Shown piece by piece: positions 1 to 7,993 of a stretch of DNA of 36,118 bases. The translations under genes were made by a program, and so were the position numbers. The stretch's first letter is position 1. Each line of letters starts with the position of its first letter. Origin of the DNA: an uncultured Atopobiaceae bacterium (GTDB taxonomy: Bacteria; Actinomycetota; Coriobacteriia; Coriobacteriales; Atopobiaceae). Location: assembly GCA_944321385.1 (NCBI GenBank), contig CALULC010000006.1, positions 1 through 36,118 on the forward strand. Reading direction: 5' to 3'. The notes under the pieces were generated by a model. That model saw only the letters and a program-made list of their open reading frames with translations, was not told where the DNA came from and did no database searches.

Positions 1-197
1 CGCAGGTCCTGCTTGGTGACAAACGGCGCCTTCTGCAGGTCGTCGAGGCTCTTGACGGCATACGGGTCAAAGCCGGCGTCGTCGAAGCTCTTCTTGTAGA
101 ACGGCACGTTCTCGTAGCACGCGATCACGGTCTTCTTGATGCCCTCGACCTGAATCTGCTCGATCTGCTCGTGGGGCGTGTGGAGAATCTCCTGCAT
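1..197 (-). CDS. paaK: Phenylacetate-CoA ligase family, N-terminal fragment
   Basis: Partial gene; the C-terminal part runs off the left edge. The visible 65 residues read through motifs typical of the N-terminus of phenylacetate-CoA ligases: a Gln/Leu-rich start, then YENVPFYKKSFDDAGFD, then SLDDLQKAPFVTKQDL. In the family this region precedes the AMP-binding core, which activates aryl acids with ATP and CoA. The start is ATG at 197, preceded by a GGGAGGGTG ribosome binding site. In anaerobic gut actinobacteria such genes often sit with indolepyruvate ferredoxin oxidoreductase, but that side is not visible. The substrate cannot be judged from this fragment. Confidence 0.8.
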   Translation of the reverse strand, partial: MQEILHTPHEQIEQIQVEGIKKTVIACYENVPFYKKSFDDAGFDPYAVKSLDDLQKAPFVTKQDL

Positions 198-445
198 ATC
201 ACCCTCCCATTGGAACCCAAAACTCGCTGCGCTGATTCTATGGCGAGAAGAACCGTGCGTGAGCGGGACGTTCGCAAACGGAAACGCAGGCCTTCGCCGC
301 CGGCGCACCCCAGCCGCAACTCCCAACGCGTCCGGCCTCTGTAAGCGCAACGTAAACCCTGAGAACGATACCGTTGACGGAGAATACCATCCGTTCGCCC
401 GAGGAAGGCGCATACTTAATTTATCTGTGGTCCTTGAGGGAAGGA
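198..445. other. Intergenic region, divergent paaK / pfk
   Basis: A 248-bp gap between divergent genes. I see no convincing small gene. It holds one copy of the over-represented word, extended to GGCGAGAAGAACCG (242-255); the same 14-mer recurs at 10317-10330. An AT-richer stretch around 408-425 (CATACTTAATTTATC) could be the pfk promoter region, but no good -35 box can be assigned. Confidence 0.4.
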
Positions 446-1531
446 ATGCCCATGCTTCGAGTTGGTCTTCTCACGAGCGGCGGCGACTGCCAGGCGCTCA
501 ACGCCACCATGCGCGGCATCGTCAAGACGCTCTACCGTCAGTCCAAGGAGCCCGTCGAGGTCTACGGCTTCGAGGACGGCTACCAGGGTCTCATCTACGA
601 GCACTACCGCATGATGGACAACCGCGACTTCTCCGGCCTGCTTACGCGCGGCGGCACCGTGCTCGGCACGAGCCGCACCCCGTTCAAGCTGCTCGACACC
701 CCCGAGGCCGACGGCATCAACAAGGTCGAGGCGATGAAGCACACCTATCGCAAGCTCAAGCTCGACTGCCTGTTCATGCTCGGCGGCAACGGCTCCACCA
801 AGACGGCCAACCGCCTCTCCGAGGAGGGCCTGAACGTCATCGCGCTGCCCAAGACCATCGACAACGACACCTACGGCACCGACCTCACCTTTGGCTTCAC
901 CAGCTCCGTCGAGGTTGCCACCCGCTGCATCGACGAGATTCACACCACCGCCAGCTCCCACGGTCGCGTCTTCGTGATCGAGATCATGGGCCACAAGGTC
1001 GGCTGGATCCCCCTGTACGCGGGCGTGGCCGGCGGCGCCGACGTCATCCTTATCCCCGAGATCCCCTACGACATGGACAACGTTGTCCGCGTGATCGAGG
1101 AGCGCGACAAGGCCGGCTCGCGCTTCACGATCGTGGTGGTTGCCGAGGGCGCCATCTCCAAGGAGGAGGCCGCCCTCTCCAAGAAGGAGTACAAGAAGCT
1201 CGTTGCCGCGCGTACCACGCCGTCCGTGGCCTACGACATCGCCGCAGAGATCGACAAGCGCACCGGTCGCGAGATCCGCATCGCCGTGCCCGGCCACACC
1301 CAGCGTGGCGGCACCCCCGACGCCCAGGACCGCATCTTCGCCACGCAGTGCGGCGCCGAGGCCGCGCTCGGCTGCCTCGAGGGCGAGTTTGGCTTCATGG
1401 TTGCCCAGCGCAAGGGCAAGATGGTCCGCGTGCCGCTCAAGGAGGTCGCCGGCAAGCTCAAGTACGTCGACCCCGAGGGCGACCTCGTGCGCGAGGCCAA
1501 GGCGCTCGGCATCAGCTTTGGTGACGAGTAG
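446..1531 (+). CDS. pfkA: 6-phosphofructokinase (PFKA superfamily)
   Basis: Phosphorylates fructose-6-phosphate to fructose-1,6-bisphosphate in glycolysis, in the cytoplasm. The 361-residue protein opens with VGLLTSGGDCQALN, the nucleotide-binding start of the family, followed by LGGNGSTKTANRL, LPKTIDNDTYGTDLTFGF (catalytic TIDND) and IEIMGHKVGW. The Gly in GGNGS is the ATP-type residue, whereas Lys before TIDND is the residue of pyrophosphate-dependent enzymes. This mix is known from a clade that is mostly ATP-dependent, so the phosphoryl donor is uncertain. Two ATGs, 446 and 452, follow a GAGGGAAGGA ribosome binding site; I chose 446, but 452 is equally possible. The gene ends in a strong intrinsic terminator formed by a repeat pair. 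Confidence 0.92.
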   Translation: MPMLRVGLLTSGGDCQALNATMRGIVKTLYRQSKEPVEVYGFEDGYQGLIYEHYRMMDNRDFSGLLTRGGTVLGTSRTPFKLLDTPEADGINKVEAMKHTYRKLKLDCLFMLGGNGSTKTANRLSEEGLNVIALPKTIDNDTYGTDLTFGFTSSVEVATRCIDEIHTTASSHGRVFVIEIMGHKVGWIPLYAGVAGGADVILIPEIPYDMDNVVRVIEERDKAGSRFTIVVVAEGAISKEEAALSKKEYKKLVAARTTPSVAYDIAAEIDKRTGREIRIAVPGHTQRGGTPDAQDRIFATQCGAEAALGCLEGEFGFMVAQRKGKMVRVPLKEVAGKLKYVDPEGDLVREAKALGISFGDE

Positions 1532-1565
1532 GCGTTCTTCTCGCCCGATTCATTGCGCCTGATTC

Positions 1566-1606
1566 GCGGCTTCTGCGTGCTTCAATCACGCAGAAGCCGC
1601 TTTTTT
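1566..1606 (+). terminator. Intrinsic terminator of pfkA
   Basis: Perfect 14-bp stem, GCGGCTTCTGCGTG (1566-1579) with its complement at 1587-1600, a 7-nt loop and six T. The stem is built from the first forward/inverted word pair of the 31-bp array, so array and terminator are the same DNA. Confidence 0.92.
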
Positions 1607-1679
1607 GACATCGTTTTCACGCAGATACGCCGATTTCGGCGGCACAGCCACGCAGATGTGCCAGTTCCGGCGGCAGGAA
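1570..1679. repeat. 31-bp private-word array A, left half
   Basis: One forward copy of CTTCTGCGTG (1570-1579) faces three inverted copies that start with CACGCAGA at 1587, 1618 and 1649, exactly 31 bp apart. The last two units also share the core CGRTTTCGGCGGCA-like sequence. The right half at 3010-3119 is a mirror image: three forward copies and one inverted copy, with the same 17-bp forward-to-inverted offset. The two halves enclose the orphan gene at 1947-3020. Confidence 0.9.
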
Positions 1680-1946
1680 GCGCGCCCTCGTACCCACTTG
1701 CAACGAATTGTGCGCGCACTTTGGGCGTCGGTCGATCATCGGCGCACCCACCGCCCAAAAGCAACCGCTCGCAGCAGTCAACCGGCACCTGGACAAAGGA
1801 ATCATCTGCTTCGAAGCTTCACCGAACACGTCGCGTACCTGCGGCGACACTCGACGCGGAAAGATTGGCGCACGTTAGCGTCAGACTCGCGAGCGACTTT
1901 CTCAGAATCTCGGGTCCCTACGTAATCCGGGCGGTATCGTCAGAGC
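1680..1946. other. Region between array A and orphan gene
   Basis: About 270 bp without a convincing gene. Two interleaved inverted pairs are visible: GTGCGC (1710) with GCGCAC (1742), and TTTGGGCG (1720) with CGCCCAAA (1752), both offset by 32 bp in pseudoknot-like order. This may be the leader of the orphan gene. No clear promoter can be assigned. Confidence 0.35.
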
Positions 1947-3020
1947 ATGGACGTCATACTCTCACATATCACCGCACTCGAGCTGATTCGGCAGCCCTAC
2001 TTTCCCAAGCGCCTGGCAAACTCGGCATCTTGCCCCACAAGCCTGCCCGACCGCATGCCGAGAAAAGCAGAGCTCATCGAGTTGGTCTCCGCAAGCCCGG
2101 AGCTCAAGAACGCAACCCTTCCCCTGCACGTGCTCGTGGACCCGGACTGTCCGCGAAACAGGACGAAGCTCGTCTGCCCGCACGTCTTCAGCGCCACGCC
2201 GCCCTCCGGGTCGTTCGTGATTCTCGCCCCGGGAATCCGCTGCGTCTCCCCGCTGTTGCTGCCCGTTTTGATGGCTCCCCACCTCACGCACAACGAGCTG
2301 GTTCTTCTGCTGGCCGAACTTCTCGGCGTCTATGTTGTCAATCCTTCTGCAGGCAAGGGGCTCGTGCAGCGCGCTCGCCCGCTCATCTCCCCGGATCAGC
2401 TGAGAGCGTTTCTTGACGAGCTCGGCCCCGCGCGCGGCACCGCAATGGTACGTGCGGCCCTTGAAGAGACGCCCGTGGGGGCGGCCTCTCCCATGGAGGC
2501 AAAGCTCTACATTCGCAGCACCCGCGGCTTCTCTAAGGGCGGGTACCACTTTGGGGGAATCGTCCTCAACGACCCCGTTGAGGTCAGGCGCATCTCGTCG
2601 GGCATCCCAGAGCTCCGCGTGAGAAAACCCGACCTCATCTTGCTCTCCCCCGGCGGTCCAACGCGAGATCACATCCCCTTCCGCGGCGTCGCCTTTGACT
2701 ACCACGGCGACTGGCACACTGACCCAGAGCAGGTCAAACGTGATACCAGGCGGGGAAACGAGCTGCTGGCGAGCGGGATCAAGTCATACGTCCTCTGGAA
2801 GAAGGACTATGACAATCTCGACTACATGGACTCAATCATGGAGCAGGCGCGCCGTGACCTTGGACTGGCCCCACGCAAGCTGAGTCGGGCACGCGCCGCA
2901 AAGGAGCGCTGGGCACGCAAGAAGCTGCACGCGGAGCTTGAGCGCATCGACGGCGTGCACTGGAGCGGGTTTCCCGACAATCGCCGACGCGTTGCCGCGG
3001 GTTTTGGCGCTTCTGCGTGA
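1947..3020 (+). CDS. Orphan protein with DUF559/VSR-like nuclease domain
   Basis: A 357-residue protein that I do not firmly recognise. The N-terminus (ILSHITALELIR) resembles proteins of the AbiEi/DUF559 group. The C-terminal half has the pattern of a PD-(D/E)XK nuclease of DUF559/VSR type: SPMEAKL (Glu), RKPDLILL (Asp), GVAFDYHGDWHTDPEQVKRD, then RRGNELLASGIKSYVL. The usual ExD before the DG-x-H motif reads FDYHG, so one acidic position is Asp rather than Glu. There is no signal peptide or membrane segment, so it is probably cytoplasmic. No good ribosome binding site precedes ATG 1947. The stop codon lies inside the first unit of the right repeat array, which suggests that gene and arrays moved or evolved together. 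Role unknown; a defence or selfish-element role is inference only. Confidence 0.55.
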   Translation: MDVILSHITALELIRQPYFPKRLANSASCPTSLPDRMPRKAELIELVSASPELKNATLPLHVLVDPDCPRNRTKLVCPHVFSATPPSGSFVILAPGIRCVSPLLLPVLMAPHLTHNELVLLLAELLGVYVVNPSAGKGLVQRARPLISPDQLRAFLDELGPARGTAMVRAALEETPVGAASPMEAKLYIRSTRGFSKGGYHFGGIVLNDPVEVRRISSGIPELRVRKPDLILLSPGGPTRDHIPFRGVAFDYHGDWHTDPEQVKRDTRRGNELLASGIKSYVLWKKDYDNLDYMDSIMEQARRDLGLAPRKLSRARAAKERWARKKLHAELERIDGVHWSGFPDNRRRVAAGFGASA

Positions 3021-3119
3021 GGGCGCCGCCGAAATCCGGGCTTCTGCGTGAGGGCGCCGCCATAATCCGAGCTTCTGCGTGAACGGAGCACGCAGATGCA
3101 CCGGTTTCGGCGCAGCGAA
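3010..3119. repeat. 31-bp private-word array A, right half
   Basis: Three forward units starting CTTCTGCGTG at 3010, 3041 and 3072 (period 31), then one inverted copy at 3089. The first two units share AGGGCGCCGCC and AATCCG; the inverted unit shares CCGGTTTCGGCG with the left half. It is the mirror image of 1570-1679. The TGA in the first unit (3018-3020) is the stop codon of the orphan gene. Confidence 0.9.
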
Positions 3120-3139
3120 GCTCGGCGCACCGCCAAACA

Positions 3140-3157
3140 GCGAGAAGTACTTCTCGC
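3140..3157. terminator. Perfect 18-bp palindrome next to exonuclease stop
   Basis: GCGAGAAGTACTTCTCGC is fully self-complementary and lies 6 bp past the stop of the minus-strand exonuclease gene. It joins two copies of the over-represented GCGAGAAG word head to head. The T tract after it on the minus strand is short, so it may be a weak terminator or a binding site. Confidence 0.45.
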
Positions 3158-3163
3158 CTGCGG

Positions 3164-4129
3164 CTAACCCAGCATGTTGCGCGCCGCGAACTCCGCCTGA
3201 ACCGTGGCGAGCATGAGCTCCACGTCGTCGAGGCCAAGGTGGCGCTCGGACTCCCCCGCCTTGAGCGTGCCGCGGCGACGCGCCCAGCTCTCGAGCGACG
3301 CCGGCCGCTGCTCGTGCGGCAGGATGCGCGTCTCGGGGTCCACGCGGCGGCAAATGTCACGCGTGTCTATGGGCACAACGCGCCCGGCCTTGCGGGCCTC
3401 GGCGTAGCCGTCGATGTGCAGCATGAACCACGAGTCCTCGAAGGCGGCGTTGTGCGCCATGAACGGATAGGCCGAGAGCGCGGCGAGAATTGCCGCCTGG
3501 GCCTGCTTGTCCTCGCGGAAGGGGGTCTTCCCCTCGAGGTCGGACCACTGGATCTTGTGGATGTCCGCGAGAGGAACGCCCTTCTCGGCATACATCTGCG
3601 GAAGGCCGAAGTAAGCGGTAAACGGGTCGTGGGGCTTGGCGTCAGGACCCACGGTCATGAACTCCAGGCCAACGTTGATGATGTAGCCGCGCGAGGGGTC
3701 GCGATCGGTGGTCTCGATGTCGATGCCCACGACCAGGCCCGATACCGGCGCGTCCACCCACGCCACGTTGAGGTCGCGCGCGTCCGGCCCGGCAAGCGCC
3801 GTCACCTGAGCGTCGGTCTTGTGCTGCAGGACGGCAACGGCGTGGATGAGGTCTGCGTTCGAGAGCCCGCGGGCGAGCGTGGAGGCGCTGACGTCGCGGA
3901 GCTTCTCGATCCCGTAGCGGTCGCAGACGTCGCGGTTGCGGTCCGCGAGCGAGCGGATCAGCTCAAACGAGCACGGCTCCTTGCCCGCTGGCGCGCCCTT
4001 CCAGGCGGCAATCAGCGTGGAGAGCGCGTCCTCGTTTCTCGCGCGCTCGGCGGAAAGCGCCGCGTCGTCAACGAGAAACCCCGGAAAGACGAGGGCACTC
4101 GCGCACTCTATGGCTTGGCTCAGGTCCAC
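3164..4129 (-). CDS. DEDDh-family 3'-5' exonuclease (DnaQ/RNase T-like)
   Basis: Probable cytoplasmic 3'-5' exonuclease with two-metal-ion chemistry. The C-terminal ~190 residues carry the three exonuclease motifs: VVGIDIETT (Asp, Glu), MAHNAAFEDSWFM (Asp) and HLGLDDVELM (His and Asp of ExoIII). The ~130-residue N-terminal part (LSQAIECASALVFPGF onward) matches no domain I know. A GTG at 4138 directly abuts the GAGGAA ribosome binding site, so I chose the next GTG at 4129, which has about 9 nt of spacing. It lies downstream of the nitroreductase gene on the same strand with a 78-bp gap. The true substrate (DNA or RNA) cannot be told from sequence. Confidence 0.8.
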   Translation of the reverse strand: MDLSQAIECASALVFPGFLVDDAALSAERARNEDALSTLIAAWKGAPAGKEPCSFELIRSLADRNRDVCDRYGIEKLRDVSASTLARGLSNADLIHAVAVLQHKTDAQVTALAGPDARDLNVAWVDAPVSGLVVGIDIETTDRDPSRGYIINVGLEFMTVGPDAKPHDPFTAYFGLPQMYAEKGVPLADIHKIQWSDLEGKTPFREDKQAQAAILAALSAYPFMAHNAAFEDSWFMLHIDGYAEARKAGRVVPIDTRDICRRVDPETRILPHEQRPASLESWARRRGTLKAGESERHLGLDDVELMLATVQAEFAARNMLG

Positions 4130-4216
4130 GCTGCTCACTTCCTCAGGTCAGAGAGAGGGCCGCCGGAAGAAGCCCGACGACCCTCTAGGCTAGCAGAACG
4201 CGCGACGCACCCGGCG

Positions 4217-4738
4217 CTATTCGGCGTAAAACACGCGACCGTCGTTTCTCGGCTTTGCCTCGGGCTCCTCGGCGGCGTAGCCCAGGATGCAGTGGCCGAT
4301 GCCCTCGTAGTCTCCCTCGACGCCCAGCTCGGCGAGGATGGCCTTGCCCTCGGGAGTGTCAAACTCCTCGCGGGCGCGGTGGATCCAGCAGCTGCCCAGG
4401 CCGAGCGCATGCGCCGCGAGCATGAGGTTGCCCATCACGAGGCTGCCGTCGTAGACGCGGTTGGGCTGGTCGCGCGGCGCGAGCACCACGAGCACGACCG
4501 GCGCGCCATAGAACGGGTCGGTGCCGGGACGTCCCATAATCTCGGCGTTCATGGCGGAGAGACGGTCGCGAAGCTCGCGGTTGGTCACCGCAACGATGAT
4601 GGGGCCCTGACGGTTCATGCCACTCGCCGCCCAGAGGCCGGCCTCCACCACCTGATCGATCTTCTCGCGCTCCGGCATCTCGCTGGTGTAGGCGCGGATG
4701 CTGCGGCGCTTCATCATGGCATTGACGACGTCACTCAT
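4217..4738 (-). CDS. Nitroreductase family protein
   Basis: A 173-residue flavoprotein of the nitroreductase fold, likely an FMN- and NAD(P)H-dependent reductase in the cytoplasm. Visible family signs are RRSIRAYT near residue 12 (phosphate binding of FMN), AASGMNRQGP and the C-terminal GLGSCWIHRA. At 173 residues it is typical of the short family form. The start is ATG 4738 behind AAAGGGGAG. The neighbouring LysR gene upstream (4851-5744) has the same direction and is a candidate regulator, but nothing in the sequence proves it. The substrate is unknown; the family covers nitroaromatics, quinones and flavins. Confidence 0.85.
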   Translation of the reverse strand: MSDVVNAMMKRRSIRAYTSEMPEREKIDQVVEAGLWAASGMNRQGPIIVAVTNRELRDRLSAMNAEIMGRPGTDPFYGAPVVLVVLAPRDQPNRVYDGSLVMGNLMLAAHALGLGSCWIHRAREEFDTPEGKAILAELGVEGDYEGIGHCILGYAAEEPEAKPRNDGRVFYAE

Positions 4739-4850
4739 GGTCTCCCCTTTCGCCTTGACTGCCTGAGGTTGTTATACCCCAACGGGCGCGGCGCGGGCAG
4801 GGAGGGACCTCGGTGAGGAGCGACGCGAGTGCAAAGCCCCGCGCGAGCCC

Positions 4851-5744
4851 CTATCCAAAGAGGCTGAAGTGAGACAGCGCCTTGCGGAAGGAAACGATGT
4901 CGAGCGCCCCGGGACCTCGCAGGGTCGAGATGCAGATGGGAACGGACTGCATGTCCCCCGCCTCGATCGGGCGGATGACAAACCCTTCCATGGCTCCCGT
5001 GACGTTTCCGGCGATGATGAAGGAGAACACGTTCTGGCTGGTGATGAAGTCCGCGGACATGGTCTCGGGCGAGGCCTCGAGCACCGGGGAGGACAGCCCC
5101 TTGGCGCGATACACGTCAACGACGGACTCGCAGAAGTGCTCGAAGGGAGTGGGATAGAGCACGGGATAGTCGCTCAGGTCGGTCAGGGAGACCCGGCTCT
5201 TCCGCGCAAGCGGGTGGGCTGCGGCGAGAAGCACGCTCGAGGAGAGCGTTCCGATGGATCCGCAGTTCACGTCATCGGCGGAAAGGGGGCTCACGGAGAT
5301 GACGGCGTCCGAACGACGACTCCTCAGCGCGCCGAGCGCCTCCGAGCAGTCAAGGAGCTCGACCTCGACCCTGCGGCCAAGAACCTTGCCGGTGACCGTT
5401 GAGATGAGGTGCACGAGACGCTCGATCCCCGGGTAGTTGAGGCAGCAAAAGCCAACTCGAAACGTCGAGAAGCCAATGCGCTCGGCCTGGGGAGCGGCAA
5501 CAAAGCGCTCGAGGGACGCCCACTCCTCAAGAACCCGACGCGCATGAGAGGCAAAGGCGCGACCAAGCGGCGTGGGGGTGACGCCGGCACTCTTACGCTC
5601 AAAGAGAGGCTCGCCCAGAGATGACTCGAGCTCAGCCATGGCCTTGGAAACAGCCTGGACAGAAACGCCTTCGCGCGCCGCAGCGGCAGAGAAGCTGCCG
5701 AGGTCAACAATCGCGCAGACATACCTGACCTGCTTGATGTTCAT
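4851..5744 (-). CDS. LysR-family transcription regulator
   Basis: A 297-residue DNA-binding regulator. Residues 1-60 form the winged helix-turn-helix (MNIKQVRYVCAIVDLGSFSA, then VQAVSKAMAELE and LGEPLFERK), followed by a linker helix and the effector-binding domain from about residue 90 (FRVGFCCLNYPGIERL; SADFITSQNVFSFI). The start is ATG 5744 behind GGGAGGGTC. It points away from the amylosucrase gene, and the 225-bp gap between them is the natural place for control of both. Effector and targets are unknown. Confidence 0.88.
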   Translation of the reverse strand: MNIKQVRYVCAIVDLGSFSAAAAREGVSVQAVSKAMAELESSLGEPLFERKSAGVTPTPLGRAFASHARRVLEEWASLERFVAAPQAERIGFSTFRVGFCCLNYPGIERLVHLISTVTGKVLGRRVEVELLDCSEALGALRSRRSDAVISVSPLSADDVNCGSIGTLSSSVLLAAAHPLARKSRVSLTDLSDYPVLYPTPFEHFCESVVDVYRAKGLSSPVLEASPETMSADFITSQNVFSFIIAGNVTGAMEGFVIRPIEAGDMQSVPICISTLRGPGALDIVSFRKALSHFSLFG

Positions 5745-5934
5745 GACCCTCCCGATACCGTTTATTCCTCAATCAGCCTTTTTATTCTTGCACAGGGCGT
5801 CCGGCACGCCTGACGTAACCCCCTCCCATTAAACGCGGAGTTGAGCAGAGGGAGGCTCCGCTGGGGAGGGCCAATTGCACGCTCGCGGAATGCATCTCCA
5901 CAACAAGGGTGCGCGCCGTAGAATAGCCGTGATG

Positions 5935-5948
5935 TGAGAACGTTTCCA
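5935..5948 (+). promoter_or_regulatory. Probable LacI-type operator before amylosucrase gene
   Basis: TGAGAACGTTTCCA, a near copy of the two sites before the sucrose PTS gene (TGAGAACGATTCCA and TGGGAACGATTTCA). The central CG is typical of LacI-family operators. It lies 22 bp before the start codon. The similarity suggests that the regulator at 9148-10131 also controls this gene. Confidence 0.55.
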
Positions 5949-5969
5949 CCTCAGAAGGAGCAAGAGCCG

Positions 5970-7895
5970 ATGCCTAACAAGAATTCGAGCGCCAAGACAC
6001 CCGCGCCCACCAAGAAGCCCTCCGAAGGCAAGCGCCAGCCCCTTGCCCGCTCCGCCAAGAAGGCCCGTGATGACGCCGAGTTTCTCCATCGCCTGCGGCG
6101 CCACCACGACGAGCTGCGCTGGCTCTACATGGAGCTCTACGACAACGGGGACATGTTCGCCGAGCTGTGCGACCAGATGAAGGCCTTCTACGACGAGCGC
6201 CCCGCCACGCTCAAGTCCCTCGACGCACGCCGAGAGGGCCATGCTTGGTACCGAGACCGCGACCTTCTTGGCATGCAGATGTACATCGACAACTTTGCCG
6301 GAAACATCCGCGGCGTGGAGGACCGACTTGACTACCTGGAGCAGACGGGCGTGAGCTATCTGCACCTCATGCCCTTCCTGGACACGCCCGAGGACAGGAG
6401 CCGCTCCGACGGAGGGTACGCGGTATCGGACTTTCGCCGCGTGAAGCCCGAGCTGGGCACCATGGAAGACCTCGCCCGCCTTGCCGAGAAGTGCCACGAG
6501 CGCGGCATCAGCCTCTGCATGGACTTTGTCATGAACCACACCTCCGACGAGCACGAGTGGGCGCGCCGCGCCCGTGCTGGCGAGGGCGAGTACATGAGCC
6601 GCTACTTCTTCACGGCGGACCAGGGTCTCATCGACCGCTACACCCACGACGTGCCGCAGGTCTTTCCCACCACCGCGCCCGGCCACTTTACCTATCTGCC
6701 GGAGCTGGGGCAGTCTGTGATGACGCAGTTCTACCCCTATCAGTGGGACCTCAACTACAAGAACCCGCGCGTCTTCAACGAGATGATGTACAACTTCCTC
6801 TACCTGGCCAACCAGGGCATGGACATCATCCGCATCGACGCCGTGCCCTACATCTGGAAGCAGCTCGGCACCAACTGCCGCAACCTCCCGCAGGTCCACA
6901 CCATCGTGCGCATGATGCGCATGATCGGAGAGATCGTCTGCCCGGGCATCGTGCTTCTCGGCGAGGTAGTGATGGCCCCGGTGGAGGTGGTGCCCTACTT
7001 TGGCACCGTGGAGAAGCCCGAGTGCCACATGCTCTACAACGTCACGACGATGGCGACCACCTGGAACAGCGTGGCCTGCCGCGACACGCGCCTGCTGCGC
7101 CGCCAGCTCGAGGCCGTCTGCGGCCTGCCGCGCGAGTACACCTTCCTCAACTACCTGCGCTGCCACGACGACATAGGCTGGGGCCTTGACTACGCGACGC
7201 TCTCTGACTGGGGCATGGAGGAGGTGCCGCACAAGCACTACCTCAACGCGTACTTCCAAGGGCTCACCGAGGGAAGCGTGAGTCGCGGCGAGCTCTACAA
7301 CGCCGACCCGGTGACCGGCGACGCGCGCTTCTGCGCAACCACCGCCTCAATGTGCGGCATCGAGGCGGCGGGGTTTGAGGGGGACGCCGAGGCCATGGAC
7401 GTTGCCATCCACAAGGATGTCATGCTCCACGCCTACCTCCTCTCGCAGTCCGGCCTGCCGATCATCTACAGCGGAGACGAGGTCGGCCAGGTGAACGACT
7501 ACACTTACAAGGACGACCCCGAGAAGGCGGAGGACTCGCGCTACATCCACCGCGGACGCTTCGATTGGGTTCTCGTGGACCACGTGGACGAGAAGGGCAG
7601 CGTGCAGCAGCGCCTCTACGACGCGCTGCGCGCGCTCGAGGGCATTCGGCGCGACGAGGCGGTCTTTGACGCCGACGCCACGGTCGAGATCGTGGGATAC
7701 AGCGACCCCGCGATCCTCTGGATAAAGCGCAGCCTCGACGGCGAGACGCTGCACGCGGTGTTCAACTTCAGCGACGAGCAGCGCACGCTCTGGATGCCCG
7801 AGAATGCCACGTACACCAACCTCGTGACCGGAGACTCATCCGAGCTTCAGAAGTTCGATCTGGCGGCGTGGGACTTCAGGTGGTGGCTCGCCTAA
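5970..7895 (+). CDS. Amylosucrase-type GH13 enzyme
   Basis: A 641-residue glycoside hydrolase family 13 enzyme close to amylosucrase, which splits sucrose and transfers glucose to an alpha-glucan, releasing fructose. Family sequences are clear: DGGYAVSDFRRVKPELGT, FVMNHTSDEHEWARR, the QWDLNYKNPRVFNEM stretch, RIDAVPYIW (nucleophile Asp about residue 290), LGEVV (acid/base Glu about 332) and YLRCHDDIGW (Asp about 400). The spacing of the three matches the known enzyme. Start ATG 5970 has AAGGAG 9 nt upstream. There is no signal peptide and the N-terminus is lysine-rich, so it is cytoplasmic. A sucrose-locus operator precedes it. A simple sucrose hydrolase is the alternative. The PTS would deliver sucrose-6-phosphate, so the source of free sucrose is unclear. 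Confidence 0.85.
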   Translation: MPNKNSSAKTPAPTKKPSEGKRQPLARSAKKARDDAEFLHRLRRHHDELRWLYMELYDNGDMFAELCDQMKAFYDERPATLKSLDARREGHAWYRDRDLLGMQMYIDNFAGNIRGVEDRLDYLEQTGVSYLHLMPFLDTPEDRSRSDGGYAVSDFRRVKPELGTMEDLARLAEKCHERGISLCMDFVMNHTSDEHEWARRARAGEGEYMSRYFFTADQGLIDRYTHDVPQVFPTTAPGHFTYLPELGQSVMTQFYPYQWDLNYKNPRVFNEMMYNFLYLANQGMDIIRIDAVPYIWKQLGTNCRNLPQVHTIVRMMRMIGEIVCPGIVLLGEVVMAPVEVVPYFGTVEKPECHMLYNVTTMATTWNSVACRDTRLLRRQLEAVCGLPREYTFLNYLRCHDDIGWGLDYATLSDWGMEEVPHKHYLNAYFQGLTEGSVSRGELYNADPVTGDARFCATTASMCGIEAAGFEGDAEAMDVAIHKDVMLHAYLLSQSGLPIIYSGDEVGQVNDYTYKDDPEKAEDSRYIHRGRFDWVLVDHVDEKGSVQQRLYDALRALEGIRRDEAVFDADATVEIVGYSDPAILWIKRSLDGETLHAVFNFSDEQRTLWMPENATYTNLVTGDSSELQKFDLAAWDFRWWLA

Positions 7896-7922
7896 ACGCG
7901 AAAAACCCCGCGAGACATGAGA

Positions 7923-7952
7923 GGGCTCGTCGGCAAGGGCGCCGACGAGCCC
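7923..7952. terminator. Hairpin between convergent genes
   Basis: A 12-bp perfect stem, GGGCTCGTCGGC (7923-7934) and its complement at 7941-7952, with a 6-nt loop. It lies between the amylosucrase gene and the minus-strand gene at 7994. A T-rich GTTCTTCT follows on the plus strand, and on the minus strand a TTTTT comes about 10 nt later. Probably a bidirectional terminator. Confidence 0.65.
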
Positions 7953-7993
7953 GTTCTTCTCGCTAGGGCTTTGAGGTCTTTGGCCGGGGGCAG

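Noticed and set aside
178..1524. Arg/His-rich frame overlapping pfk in another plus-strand frame
   Set aside because: It overlaps the clear PFK reading with no recognisable protein features.
1710..1759. Pseudoknot RNA before the orphan gene
   Set aside because: Two short interleaved pairs (6 and 8 bp) with equal offset are suggestive, but could be chance in GC-rich DNA. Noted only in the feature entry.
1570..3119. Insertion sequence
   Set aside because: There is no transposase with a DDE or HUH motif, and the ends are multi-copy arrays rather than single inverted repeats. Mobility remains only a hypothesis.
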